From NCBI RefSeq assembly GCF_014621695.1, contig NZ_CP061281.1:4526001-4590000 (forward strand): DNA of 64,000 nt. Direction: 5' to 3'. Under the pieces are notes generated by a model that was given only the letters and a program-made list of their open reading frames with translations, was not told the origin of the DNA and did not search any database. Origin of the DNA: Streptomyces xanthii (GTDB taxonomy: Bacteria > Actinomycetota > Actinomycetes > Streptomycetales > Streptomycetaceae). Each line of letters starts with the position of its first letter. The first letter of the stretch is position 1. This document shows, piece after piece, positions 1 to 8,278 of this stretch. The translations under genes were made by a program, and so were the position numbers.

Positions 1-2
1 CC

Positions 3-530
3 TCCCGCGCCGAACTCCTCGACATCTGCGCCGAGCTGGGCAGCGACGTGCCGTTCAGCCTCGTGGGCGGGGCGGCGCTCGGCACCGGGCGCGGTGAGCG
101 GCTCGAACCGCTCGACGTGGGCGGGGAGTTCTGGTGGGTGTTCGCCGTCGCGGACGGAGGGCTGTCGACGCCGGCCGTGTACCGGGAGTTCGACCGGCTC
201 AGCCCGGACGCGCCCGCCCCCGTCGCGTCGCCCGCGCTGCTCGACGCGCTGCGTACCGGTGACGTCGCGGCGCTCGCCGCCTCCGTCACCAACGACCTCC
301 AGCCCGCCGCGCTGTCCCTCTTCCCGAGCCTGAAGTCCACGCTCGACGCGGGGCGCGGGGCGGGAGCCCTGGCCGCGCTCGTGTCCGGGTCGGGGCCGAC
401 GACGGCGTTCCTCGCTGCGGACGAGGCGGCGGCACGCGCGGTCGCCTCGGCGCTCGTCGCGTCCGGCACGTGCCGCGCGGCCCGGGTGGCCTGCTCCCCG
501 GCACAGGGCGCCGTACTCATCTCCGGTTGA
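3..530 (+). CDS. ispE: 4-diphosphocytidyl-2-C-methyl-D-erythritol kinase, C-terminal part
   Basis: This cytosolic GHMP kinase phosphorylates CDP-methylerythritol in the non-mevalonate isoprenoid pathway. Only the last 175 codons are present and the start lies upstream of the window. The reading frame is open from the first base. It contains LGSDVPFSLVGGAALGTGRG, the second conserved IspE/GHMP motif, and further on VSGSGPTTAFL, the third motif (glycine-rich, phosphate binding). The C-terminus ends in the usual way with no sign of truncation. No partner gene is visible to the left; the ABC-F gene follows after about 490 bp. The assignment is firm because the spacing between the two motifs fits IspE rather than other GHMP kinases. 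Confidence 0.93.
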   Translation, partial: SRAELLDICAELGSDVPFSLVGGAALGTGRGERLEPLDVGGEFWWVFAVADGGLSTPAVYREFDRLSPDAPAPVASPALLDALRTGDVAALAASVTNDLQPAALSLFPSLKSTLDAGRGAGALAALVSGSGPTTAFLAADEAAARAVASALVASGTCRAARVACSPAQGAVLISG

Positions 531-1022
531 GTACGTCACCCCTGCCGGGCTGATCGCCGGCGCGGGACGCTACCGGCATGACGCGAACCCGTCCCCGCCG
601 TAGCCGTCGCCGCCTGCGCCGGGCCGCCGTCCCTCTGGGAGCGGCGGCCCTGGTGGGCCTGCACACGGCCATGGCCCTGCGCGGCCACCCCCTCCCGCCG
701 CCGAACCTCGGCGGCCCGGGCCGCCTGGTACGCCCCCGCGAGGTCACTCCGTTGGTACGTCGGCGTGTGCGAGTCCGTCGTGGCTGGTCGCGCAGTTCCC
801 CGCGCCCCTGAAAGGCTGCGGCTTCGCCGCGCCTTTCCCAGATGAATGGCGCCCCGCACCCTGATCGGGGAAATGCGCCCGAAGGGCATGCATTTCAGGG
901 GCGCGGGGAACTGCGCGAGAAGCCCCACCGGCCGCAGTCGTGAGACAGCCCGCACCGCCCACGGCGAAAACGCACCCCCGACCCCGACTACGCTGGATGG
1001 TCGGCCCAAGGAGCGGAGCGCA
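531..1022. other. Intergenic stretch ispE to ABC-F, no supported gene
   Basis: This 490-bp gap holds one copy of the dispersed inverted-repeat element (784-923). Its only forward reading frame of note (578-811, 77 codons) is very arginine rich, has no convincing ribosome binding site, and its last codons run into the repeat. I do not call it a gene. The ABC-F ribosome binding site AAGGAG is at 1008-1013. Confidence 0.5.
784..923. repeat. Dispersed inverted-repeat element, copy 1
   Basis: The left arm begins CTGGTCGCGCAGTTCCCCGC at 784 and runs to 813. The reverse complement follows at 893-918, after which the copy diverges. The interior carries a small hairpin (GGCTGCGGCTTCGCCGCGCC, 814-833) and the string CGCCCGAAGGGC. 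The same arms recur at four other places in this window. It lies between genes and codes for nothing recognisable. Confidence 0.85.
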
Positions 1023-2837
1023 ATGGCAGTCAATCTGGTCAACGTCGAGAACGTCTCGAAGGTCTACGGCACCCGTGCCCTCCTCGATGGCGTCTCCCTC
1101 GGCGTGCAGGAAGGCGACCGGATCGGCGTCGTGGGGCGGAACGGCGACGGCAAGACCACCCTGATCCGGATGCTCGCCAAGCTGGAGGAGGCCGACACCG
1201 GACGCGTCACGCACAGCGGCGGCCTCCACCTCGGCGTGCTCACCCAGCACGACTCCCTCGACCCCGAGGCGACGGTCCGCCACGAGGTGATCGGTGACCT
1301 CGCCGACCACGAGTGGGCGGGCAGCGCCAAGATCCGCGACGTGCTGACCGGCCTGTTCGGCGGCCTGGACCTGCCCGGCTTCCCGCAGGGCCTGGACACG
1401 GTCATCGGCCCGCTCTCCGGCGGCGAGCGCCGCCGCATCGCGCTCGCCAAGCTGCTCATCGCCGAGCAGGACCTGATCGTGCTCGACGAGCCGACCAACC
1501 ACCTGGACGTCGAGGGCATCTCCTGGCTGGCCGCCCACCTGCGCGCCCGCCGCTCCGCCCTCGTCTGCGTCACCCACGACCGCTGGTTCCTGGACCAGGT
1601 CTGCACCCGCATGTGGGACGTGCAGCGCGGCGACGTCTACGAGTACGAGGGCGGCTACTCGGACTACGTGTTCGCCCGCGCGGAGCGCGAGCGGATCGCC
1701 GCGACCGAGGAGGCGAAGCGGCAGAACCTGGTCCGCAAGGAGCTGGCCTGGCTGCGCCGCGGCGCCCCGGCCCGCACGTCCAAGCCCCGCTTCCGCGTCG
1801 AGGCGGCCAACGAGCTGATCGCCGACGTGCCCGAGCCCCGCGACAAGAGCGAGCTGATGAAGTTCGCGAACGCCCGGCTCGGCAAGACCGTCTTCGACCT
1901 GGAAGACGTCACCGTGCAGGCCGGCCCGAAGACCCTGCTCAAGCACCTGACCTGGCAGCTCGGCCCGGGCGACCGCATCGGCCTGGTCGGGGTGAACGGC
2001 GCGGGCAAGACCTCCCTGCTGCGCGCCCTCGCGGAGGCCGCCGGCAGCCAGGGCGACGTCCAGCCCGCCGCCGGGAAGATCGTCGTCGGCAAGACCGTGC
2101 GGCTCGCCTACCTGTCCCAGGACGTGACCGAGCTGCCCGGCACGCTCCGCGTCCTGGAGGCCGTGCAGCAGATCCGCGACCGCGTGGACCTCGGCAAGGG
2201 CCGCGAGATGACGGCCGGCCAGCTGTGCGAGCAGTTCGGCTTCGGCAAGGAGAAGCAGTGGACGCCCGTCGGCGACCTGTCCGGTGGTGAGCGCCGCCGG
2301 CTCCAGCTGCTGCGCCTGCTGATGGACGAGCCGAACGTCCTGTTCCTCGACGAGCCGACGAACGACCTGGACATCGAGACCCTGACCCAGCTGGAGGACC
2401 TCCTCGACGGCTGGCCCGGCTCGATGATCGTGATCTCCCACGACCGGTTCTTCATCGAGCGCACGACGGACAACACGTTCGCGCTGCTCGGTGACGGCGC
2501 GCTGCGGATGCTGCCGCGCGGCATCGACGAGTACCTGGAGCGCCGCCGGCGGATGATCGAGGCCGCGACCCCGGCCCCGGCGGCCGCCGCCCCCGCCCAG
2601 GACGCGGCCACGAAGGCGCCCTCGGCCGCGGACGCCCGCGCCGCCAAGAAGGAGCTCCAGAAGATCGAACGGCAGCTCGACAAGCTCTCCGGCAAGGAGG
2701 CCAAGCTGCACGAGCAGATCGCCGCGAACGCGACGGACTTCGCGAAGGTCGCCGAACTCGACGCCGAGCTGCGCGCGCTGTCCGATGAGAAGGACGAGTT
2801 GGAGATGCGCTGGCTGGAACTCGCCGAGGACGCGTGA
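1023..2837 (+). CDS. ABC-F family ATPase with two nucleotide-binding domains
   Basis: This is a 604-residue soluble protein with two ABC ATPase domains in tandem and no membrane segment, which is the ABC-F pattern (ribosome-associated translation factors and antibiotic-protection proteins). Domain 1 has Walker A GRNGDGKTT, signature LSGGERRR and Walker B LDEPTNHLD. Domain 2 has GVNGAGKTS, LSGGERRRLQ and LDEPTNDLD. The C-terminus is Ala/Pro-rich and then Lys/Glu-rich and probably coiled coil, as in Uup/EttA-like members. The start at 1023 is chosen because AAGGAG (1008-1013) sits 9 nt upstream; longer frames upstream read through the repeat element. Whether it acts as a housekeeping translation factor or in resistance cannot be told from sequence. 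Its position in a core gene block favours housekeeping. Confidence 0.92.
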   Translation: MAVNLVNVENVSKVYGTRALLDGVSLGVQEGDRIGVVGRNGDGKTTLIRMLAKLEEADTGRVTHSGGLHLGVLTQHDSLDPEATVRHEVIGDLADHEWAGSAKIRDVLTGLFGGLDLPGFPQGLDTVIGPLSGGERRRIALAKLLIAEQDLIVLDEPTNHLDVEGISWLAAHLRARRSALVCVTHDRWFLDQVCTRMWDVQRGDVYEYEGGYSDYVFARAERERIAATEEAKRQNLVRKELAWLRRGAPARTSKPRFRVEAANELIADVPEPRDKSELMKFANARLGKTVFDLEDVTVQAGPKTLLKHLTWQLGPGDRIGLVGVNGAGKTSLLRALAEAAGSQGDVQPAAGKIVVGKTVRLAYLSQDVTELPGTLRVLEAVQQIRDRVDLGKGREMTAGQLCEQFGFGKEKQWTPVGDLSGGERRRLQLLRLLMDEPNVLFLDEPTNDLDIETLTQLEDLLDGWPGSMIVISHDRFFIERTTDNTFALLGDGALRMLPRGIDEYLERRRRMIEAATPAPAAAAPAQDAATKAPSAADARAAKKELQKIERQLDKLSGKEAKLHEQIAANATDFAKVAELDAELRALSDEKDELEMRWLELAEDA

Positions 2838-2902
2838 AGACGTTCAGGAGGAATTCTGAAGGTCTGGGAAGAACGGGCGAAGCCGCGTAACGGACACATC
2901 AC

Positions 2903-2941
2903 GGGCCGGTGCTCCCTTGGGAACAGGCGAGCGACCGGCCC
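2903..2941. terminator. Possible hairpin terminator after ABC-F gene
   Basis: GGGCCGGT (2903-2910) and ACCGGCCC (2934-2941) form an 8-bp stem. Inside it lies a smaller palindrome, TCCCTTGGGA (2913-2922). There is no T-run, as is common in Streptomyces. It lies between the ABC-F stop and the first PQQ-like gene. Confidence 0.45.
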
Positions 2942-3070
2942 CTGTGCGGGGCGCCCCGAGTGATAGAAAGGGCGGCTGAGGGGGGCCCGCGGGCACCCCG
3001 CGACCGACCTGAACGTCCGGGAAAACCAGCCAGGCGTGCCAGTACATCAGCAGAAACGGGGGGAGCGCTG

Positions 3071-4864
3071 ATGACTCAGCCGCCCAACCAGCCGCCCGCG
3101 GGCGGCTTCGGAGCACCGCAGGATCCGCAGGGGCAGACACCGCCCCCGCCCGCGGGTCCGCCGCAGACGCCTCCGCCGGCGCAGCCCGGCTACGGCTACC
3201 CGCAGCAGCAGCCCCAGCCCGGTTACGGCTACCCCCAGCAGCAGCCCGGCCCGTACGGCACCCCGCCCCAGCAGCCGGGCCCGTACGGCCAGCCGCCGCA
3301 GCAGCCCGGCCCGTACGCGCAGCAGTCCGGCCCCTACGGCCAGCAGCCCCAGTACGGCTACCCGACCCAGCAGCAGCCCGGTGCCCCGGTCCCGCCGAAC
3401 GGCGGCGGCAACGGCATCAAGGGCAAGACCTGGGCGATCGCCGCGGCCGCGCTGGCACTGGTGGTCGTCGCGGGCGGCGTCGTGTTCGCCGTCGTCGGCG
3501 GTGACGACGACACCACGGACAAGAAGGAGCCCGAGGCCAAGGGCAAGGACCCGAAGGCCTCCGTCTCCGCCCCGGTCAACCCGGGCGACGGCCAGGGCGA
3601 CGGGCACGCCGGCGACGAGGACCTCAACGAGGGCCGCCAGGACGGCGAGGCCAAGGTCCTCTGGTACAAGACGGCCCCCAAGGTGCCCGGCGACGGCGCC
3701 GACGCCCCCGGCATGTGGATCACCGACAAGGTCGCGGTCAAGGCCGCGTACAAGGAGGTCCTGGCCTACAACGTCGACGACGGCAAGATCAGCTGGCCCG
3801 CGGTCGCGTTCCCGCAGAAGATCTGCGCGGTCACCAAGACGCCCTCCGACGCGGGCAAGATCGTCGTCGCGTACAAGAGCGGCACGTCCTCGCGCGCCAA
3901 GTGCAACCAGGTGCAGGAGATCGACCTGGCCACCGGCGAGAAGGGCTGGGCGGCGAAGATCCCCGAGCGGGAGAACGACGACGACTTCTTCGACGGCACC
4001 GGCTCCGAGATCGGCCTGAACTACGCGGGCGACACGCTCATGGTCGGCCGCCAGATGTCCGGGCTCGCCCTGAACGCCAAGGACGGCAAGCGGAAGTTCG
4101 CCGTCGAGCAGTACGGCGACGACTGCTTCCCCAAGGCCTACACCGGCAACAGCAAGAAGCTGCTCACGGTGGCCTCCTGCGGCGCGGGCGGCGACAAGGC
4201 CCACGAGGAGCTGCGCCAGCTGAACCCGCAGACCGGCAAGGCTCTTTGGACGAAGAAGTTCCCCAAGGACTGGCAGATCGCGAACGTCTACTCGGTCAGC
4301 CCGCTCGTCGTCTACAGCACCAACGACGACGACAAGAAGTACAACATCGCCTCCTTCAAGGAGAACAGCGCGACCGTGCAGGCCGAGGTCGGCGTCGACG
4401 GCCTCGACACCAGCTGCGGCAGCTCGTTCTCCTTCCTCAACCGCGATCTGAACGGCTGCCCCGGCGCCGTCGCCGACGCGAGCACCCTCTACATGCCCAC
4501 GCAGGGCAAGGCGGGCGGGGCCAACGAGGTCGTGGCGATCAGCCTGACCAGCGGCAAGGAGCGCTGGCGCGTGAAGTCCCCCGAGGACCAGTCGCTGCTG
4601 CCCGTCACCGTGGACAACGGCGGCGTGGTCACGTACATGGAGGCGTCCTACGGCGGTCAGGCGGGCCGCGTCCTGTCGATCCCGGTCAACGGATCGCACA
4701 CGCCGAAGACGCTGCTGCAGAACCCGGCGGGCACGGCCGCGATCGAGAGCGGCTTCTACTCGAAGGACGTCGCGTACGCCGACGGCCGCTTCTTCATCTC
4801 CGCCACCAACCTGTCCGGCAGCGCCAAGGGCCAGCAGAAGCTCATGCTGGCCTACGGCGACTGA
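3071..4864 (+). CDS. Membrane-anchored PQQ-like beta-propeller protein (paralogue A)
   Basis: This 597-residue protein has three parts. The first 115 residues are rich in Pro, Gln, Gly and Tyr, with repeated YGYPQQQ/GPYG units. A single membrane helix follows (TWAIAAAALALVVVAGGVVF). An outside domain of about 440 residues contains WD40/PQQ-type blade motifs such as ATGEKGWAAKI, PQTGKALWTKKF and LTSGKERWRV. The fold is the PQQ-binding-like beta-propeller; no enzymatic residues are evident, so a scaffold or sensor role at the cell surface is inferred. Membrane orientation is inferred as cytoplasmic N-terminus and external propeller. The start at 3071 begins the Pro-rich tail. The following gene is a paralogue of the same architecture 56 bp downstream, so the pair is probably cotranscribed. 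Confidence 0.85.
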   Translation: MTQPPNQPPAGGFGAPQDPQGQTPPPPAGPPQTPPPAQPGYGYPQQQPQPGYGYPQQQPGPYGTPPQQPGPYGQPPQQPGPYAQQSGPYGQQPQYGYPTQQQPGAPVPPNGGGNGIKGKTWAIAAAALALVVVAGGVVFAVVGGDDDTTDKKEPEAKGKDPKASVSAPVNPGDGQGDGHAGDEDLNEGRQDGEAKVLWYKTAPKVPGDGADAPGMWITDKVAVKAAYKEVLAYNVDDGKISWPAVAFPQKICAVTKTPSDAGKIVVAYKSGTSSRAKCNQVQEIDLATGEKGWAAKIPERENDDDFFDGTGSEIGLNYAGDTLMVGRQMSGLALNAKDGKRKFAVEQYGDDCFPKAYTGNSKKLLTVASCGAGGDKAHEELRQLNPQTGKALWTKKFPKDWQIANVYSVSPLVVYSTNDDDKKYNIASFKENSATVQAEVGVDGLDTSCGSSFSFLNRDLNGCPGAVADASTLYMPTQGKAGGANEVVAISLTSGKERWRVKSPEDQSLLPVTVDNGGVVTYMEASYGGQAGRVLSIPVNGSHTPKTLLQNPAGTAAIESGFYSKDVAYADGRFFISATNLSGSAKGQQKLMLAYGD

Positions 4865-4920
4865 CGTCGCGCACTTCTGAACCGTCCCCTCACGCAAAGG
4901 CATTCCGAGGTACCCACGCC

Positions 4921-6825
4921 ATGACGCAGCCGCCGCCCCAGCCTCCGAACGACCCCCAGCAGCCGCCCCAGGTGCCGCTCGGCAAGAACCCCGAGCCCCA
5001 GGACGCACCGGCCGCACCGGCCGCGCCCCCCACCCCGCCCGCGGGCGGGTTCGGGGCCCCGACGCCGCCCCCGGCCGGCGGTTTCGGCGCGCCGACGCCG
5101 CCCCCGCCGCAGGGCGGACCCGGCTACGGCTACCCGCAGGCGCCGCAGGGCGCCCCGCAGACCCCGCCCCCGCCGGCCGCCCCGCCGCAGGGCGGCGCCC
5201 CCGGCTACGGCTACCCGGCCCAGCCGCAGCAGCCCCAGCCGCCGACCCCGGCGTACGGGCAGCAGCAGTACGGGCAGCAGCCGTACGGCCAGCCCCAGCC
5301 GGGCCAGCAGCAGTACGGCTACCCGCAGCCGTCCACCACGCCGATGGCGCCCGTGAACGGCGGCGGCAACGGCGGCGGCAAGTCCGTCTCGCCGATCGTC
5401 TGGATCGTCACGGCGGCCGTCGTGGTCATCGCCCTGATCGTCGGCGGCGGCATCATGTACGCCGGCTCTTCCGACGACGGCAAGTCCGACACCACCGCCG
5501 GCGGTGAGAAGGGCGGCGAGGGCACCACCGGCAAGGGCGGTGGCGGCGGCGGCTTCGGCGGTGCCGGCGAGGAGAAGGTCCCGGGCAACACCTCGGCCCA
5601 GATCGCCTTCCAGCTGCCCGCGCCGAAGGTCGCCAAGGACAACGTCGACAGCGTCATGGGCTCCTGGCTCACCGACAAGACGTACGCCAAGTCCGGCGTG
5701 AACGAGATCGTCGGCTACGACCCGGCGACCGGCAAGGAGCAGTGGACGCTGCCGCTGTCCGGCCAGACCTGCGGGTTCACCCCGACCGTCACCAAGGACG
5801 CGCTCGCCGCGGTCGTCGCCGAGGACGCCAAGCGTCCCAAGGACGGCATGCACAAGACCTGCTCCCAGGTCACGCTGTTCAACGTCAACACCGGCGAGAA
5901 GGTCTGGACGACGAGCATCGGCTCGGGCGAGCAGGCCGTCCCGTTCGAGGAGCTGTCCTTCGTCGGCGACACCCTGGCGGCCGGCGGCGGCCTGCGCGGC
6001 GGCGCCGCGTTCGACGTGAAGACCGGCAAGCCGCTGTGGAAGCCGCAGCAGGGCAGCTGCGAGGACGTCGGCTACGCGGGCGGCGCCCAGCTCGTCGCGG
6101 TCCGCAAGTGCGGCGACTTCGACAACGAGAAGTACGAGGTCCAGCTCCTGGACCCGAAGTCCGGCCAGCCGAAGTGGTCGTACAAGCTCGCCGCCGGCGT
6201 CGACAACGCCAAGATCCTCTCCACCGACCCGGTCGTCATCGGCGTCGGCGCGGGTGACAACTCGGCGGGCACCGTCTCCGACATCTTCTCGATGGACGCG
6301 AACGGCAAGCTCATCACGAAGATCGCCATCGACGACGAGAAGTACGACTTCGACTGCGAGGTCGGCAAGATCGACGGCTGCAAGAAGATCGTCGTCGGCA
6401 ACGGCCGCGTCTACCTCGCCACCCAGCAGCACGACGCGGGCGGCGACATCGGCCAGACCAACGAGATCGTGTCGTACGACCTGAAGACCGGCAAGACGAC
6501 CGCCGACCGGGCCGACGGCGGCGAGTACGAGATCTTCCCGATGCGCATGGACGGCGGCAACATCCTGGCGTTCAAGCGTGGCCCGTACGACAAGGGCAGC
6601 GAGGTCGTCACGATCGAGCCCAAGGCGATGAAGCAGACAACGCTCCTGGTCGCCCCGAACACGGAGCCGGTCAAGAACGCGATCAGCGCCATGGTCCCGG
6701 GCAGCAGCAGCAGCGAACTGCTCTACTCCAACGGGCGCCTGTACTTCGGCAAGGGCCTCATCAGCAAGCCCTACTCCGCTGACGAGAAGCAGTACACGGC
6801 CCTCGGCTTCGTCGCCAACGGCTGA
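4921..6825 (+). CDS. Membrane-anchored PQQ-like beta-propeller protein (paralogue B)
   Basis: This 634-residue protein has the same plan as its upstream neighbour: a Pro/Gly/Gln/Tyr-rich N-terminus of about 155 residues (repeats GGFGAPTPPP, YGQQ), one membrane helix (PIVWIVTAAVVVIALIVGGG), a Gly-rich linker and a PQQ-type beta-propeller with blade motifs PATGKEQWTLPL, VNTGEKVWTTS and VKTGKPLWKP. The initiator is the ATG that opens the MTQPPPQPPN segment, which parallels MTQPPNQPP of paralogue A. The two genes look like a tandem duplication that has diverged mainly in the low-complexity parts. A strong terminator follows at 6841. The ligand or partner is unknown. Confidence 0.85.
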   Translation: MTQPPPQPPNDPQQPPQVPLGKNPEPQDAPAAPAAPPTPPAGGFGAPTPPPAGGFGAPTPPPPQGGPGYGYPQAPQGAPQTPPPPAAPPQGGAPGYGYPAQPQQPQPPTPAYGQQQYGQQPYGQPQPGQQQYGYPQPSTTPMAPVNGGGNGGGKSVSPIVWIVTAAVVVIALIVGGGIMYAGSSDDGKSDTTAGGEKGGEGTTGKGGGGGGFGGAGEEKVPGNTSAQIAFQLPAPKVAKDNVDSVMGSWLTDKTYAKSGVNEIVGYDPATGKEQWTLPLSGQTCGFTPTVTKDALAAVVAEDAKRPKDGMHKTCSQVTLFNVNTGEKVWTTSIGSGEQAVPFEELSFVGDTLAAGGGLRGGAAFDVKTGKPLWKPQQGSCEDVGYAGGAQLVAVRKCGDFDNEKYEVQLLDPKSGQPKWSYKLAAGVDNAKILSTDPVVIGVGAGDNSAGTVSDIFSMDANGKLITKIAIDDEKYDFDCEVGKIDGCKKIVVGNGRVYLATQQHDAGGDIGQTNEIVSYDLKTGKTTADRADGGEYEIFPMRMDGGNILAFKRGPYDKGSEVVTIEPKAMKQTTLLVAPNTEPVKNAISAMVPGSSSSELLYSNGRLYFGKGLISKPYSADEKQYTALGFVANG

Positions 6826-6840
6826 TCCCGCTCCAGGGCC

Positions 6841-6882
6841 GGCGGCCCCGCTCCCCACCCGGGGGCGGGGCCGCCGCCTTTT
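6841..6882 (+). terminator. Intrinsic terminator after the PQQ-like pair
   Basis: GGCGGCCCCGC (6841-6851) pairs with GCGGGGCCGCC (6865-6875), an 11-bp perfect stem with a 13-nt loop. A short T-run follows at 6879-6882. It closes the two-gene transcription unit. Confidence 0.85.
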
Positions 6883-7095
6883 GCCCCCGAGTCCGCCCGA
6901 GTGCGCGCATCACCCCTGAAAGAACGGGATTTCAGCATTCCGGGCCGCTTCTCGCCGGTAGGGGGCGCGCGACGTCGAACAAGCGTGTAGCTTCCGGGAG
7001 ATGAAGAGGGAGGGACGGGGAGTCGGGGGGCTCGGCCGTCCGTGGGGGCCCGTGCGACCGACGCGGAGCGCGGGGCGAACTGGGGGGTTGGCTCG

Positions 7096-7818
7096 ATGGG
7101 TGTGCGGCTCATGGTGGTCGACGACCACCGTCTGCTCGCCGAGGCACTGGCCTCGGCCCTGAAGCTGCGCGGGCACCGGGTCCTGGCCGCGGCCGCGCCC
7201 GCGGCGGGCGCCGCCGACCTGGTCATCTCCCGCGCGCCCGAGGTCTGCCTGCTGGGCACCGCGACCCCGGCCGAGCCCGGCATCTTCGACCCGATCGTGC
7301 GGATCAAGCGGGAGCGCCCGCAGGTCGCCGTGGTGGTCCTCGGCCCGGTGCCCTCGCCGCGCGGCATCGCCGCGGCGTTCGCGGCCGGCGCCTCCGGCTA
7401 CGTACGGCACGACGAGCGGATCGAAGGGGTCGAGCGGGCGCTGATGAAAGCGCGGTCGGGGGAGGCGGCGGTGGCTCCGGCGCTGCTGCAGGGCGCGTTC
7501 GGGGAGCTGCTCAACCCGGCGGCGCAGCCCGACGACGAGGGGCAGCGGCTGCTGCGACTCCTCACGCCGCGCGAGGTCGAGGTCCTGGTGCGGGTCGCCG
7601 AGGGCGAGGACACGCGGCTGATCGCGGCCGGGATGGGCATCGCGCCGAGCACCGCGCGCACGCATGTGCAGCGGGTGCTGATGAAGCTGGGGGTCGGCTC
7701 GCGGCTGGAGGCGGCGGCGCTCGCGGCCCGCACGGGGCTGCTCGACCGGGCGGGTCCGGTGCCCGCCCCGCGCGAGGCGGCCGCGGAACTTCCCTCGGAC
7801 CCCGCTCCTGGGCTATAG
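7096..7818 (+). CDS. Orphan LuxR-family regulator with a degenerate receiver domain
   Basis: This is a 240-residue protein. Residues 1-125 have the shape of a response-regulator receiver, with acidic pair VVDDHR near the N-terminus and GASGYVRHDE near the end. The position expected to carry the phospho-acceptor Asp (around residue 54, in EVCLLGTATP) has no Asp, so normal phosphorylation is unlikely. A LuxR-type helix-turn-helix follows (LTPREVEVLVRVAEG and STARTHVQRVLMKLGV, about residues 155-215). There is no kinase gene next to it. The start at 7096 is chosen because it opens directly into the first receiver strand. The last codons overlap the promoter of the downstream candidate RNA: the stop TAG lies inside the -10 box. 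A second LuxR-type gene lies at 14112, on the other side of the gal genes. Confidence 0.85.
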   Translation: MGVRLMVVDDHRLLAEALASALKLRGHRVLAAAAPAAGAADLVISRAPEVCLLGTATPAEPGIFDPIVRIKRERPQVAVVVLGPVPSPRGIAAAFAAGASGYVRHDERIEGVERALMKARSGEAAVAPALLQGAFGELLNPAAQPDDEGQRLLRLLTPREVEVLVRVAEGEDTRLIAAGMGIAPSTARTHVQRVLMKLGVGSRLEAAALAARTGLLDRAGPVPAPREAAAELPSDPAPGL

Positions 7819-7819
7819 T
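7790..7819 (+). promoter_or_regulatory. Predicted sigma-70-type promoter for the candidate small RNA
   Basis: TTCCCT (7790-7795), an 18-bp spacer and TATAGT (7814-7819) give a -10 box very close to consensus with a weak -35. The box overlaps the stop codon of the LuxR-type gene. The predicted first base is around 7826, where the closing stem of the structured RNA begins. Confidence 0.5.
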
Positions 7820-7825
7820 CGATCT

Positions 7826-7975
7826 TGCGCCGGTCGCCGCAACTAGCGAAGCCCGGCAGTGCGTTGGTGGTCCAAGGAAAGACGCCCCACTTCCTGTGGG
7901 GAAATGCAGGTGCAAGGCCTGCCCGGCGCTCCACTTCACGAAGCCCCGTCCCGCTCACGCGGGGCGGGGCTTCGT
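7826..7975 (+). ncRNA. Candidate structured small RNA, about 150 nt, family not recognised
   Basis: No reading frame fits this interval, but it is dense in short perfect helices. A closing stem pairs GCGCCGG (7827-7833) with CCGGCGC (7923-7929). Inside it are TCGC/GCGA (7834-7837 with 7846-7849), TTGG-TGGT-CCAA (7864-7875), CCCCAC-TTCCT-GTGGGG (7885-7901) and GCAGG/CCTGC (7906-7910 with 7918-7922). A predicted promoter lies just upstream and a strong hairpin terminator ends it (7938-7975). Downstream genes are on the opposite strand, so it is not the leader of a coding gene. The segment GGGGAAATGCAGGTGCAAGG faintly recalls part of the cobalamin riboswitch core, but the rest does not fit. Function unknown. 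Confidence 0.55.
7938..7975. terminator. Strong bidirectional hairpin terminator
   Basis: ACGAAGCCCCG (7938-7948) pairs with CGGGGCTTCGT (7965-7975), extended inward by a T-G wobble and CCCGC/GCGGG, with a TCAC loop. The 17-bp stem lies between the candidate RNA on the plus strand and the membrane-protein gene ending at 7982 on the minus strand, so it can serve both. Confidence 0.85.
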
Positions 7976-7981
7976 CGTGCC

Positions 7982-8260
7982 CTAGGCGCTCTCGTCCGGG
8001 GTGGGCGGCGCTGTCGGACGCAGCTTCAGCCAGACGAGGAAGAACAGGCCGAGCGCGAGCATGCCCAGGCCGGTCCACAGGTTGATGTTGATGCCCTCGG
8101 CCTTCTTCAGGTCGGCGTCGGACGCGGTGATCCCGGCGACGGTGACGATCACGCCGTAGAGCGCGAACAGGCCGCCGATGATGCGCCGGATGTCGAAGAG
8201 CCGGGCCGCGGTCGCGGACTTGCGCTCCAACTCGGAGACTTCGTTCTGGAGTTCGGACAT
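7982..8260 (-). CDS. Small two-helix membrane protein, companion of the symporter
   Basis: This 92-residue protein has a charged, probably coiled-coil N-terminus (SELQNEVSELERKSAT) and two membrane helices (IIGGLFALYGVIVTVAGI and WTGLGMLALGLFFLVWL). It follows the sodium/solute symporter gene by 18 bp on the same strand and is surely cotranscribed with it. Small DUF485-type membrane proteins often accompany SSS transporters. This one has the same size and context but I could not match it to DUF485 by motif. A role as accessory subunit of the symporter is inferred. Confidence 0.75.
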   Translation of the reverse strand: MSELQNEVSELERKSATAARLFDIRRIIGGLFALYGVIVTVAGITASDADLKKAEGININLWTGLGMLALGLFFLVWLKLRPTAPPTPDESA

Positions 8261-8278
8261 GGTGGGTCGAGCCTCCGA

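Noticed and set aside
578..811. Short Arg-rich frame after ispE
   Set aside because: No ribosome binding site, abnormal composition (about one third Arg), and its end is encoded by the repeat element.
744..2711. Long minus-strand open frame opposite the ABC-F gene (similar ones lie opposite ppc and mfd)
   Set aside because: High G+C DNA gives long antisense frames as a by-product of codon bias. The translations are low in complexity (Leu, Val, Gly, Asp, Arg), have no domain motifs and lie exactly under well-supported genes.
7826..7930. Cobalamin riboswitch
   Set aside because: One short string resembles part of the B12 core, but the order of the other conserved segments does not fit and there is no downstream gene on that strand.
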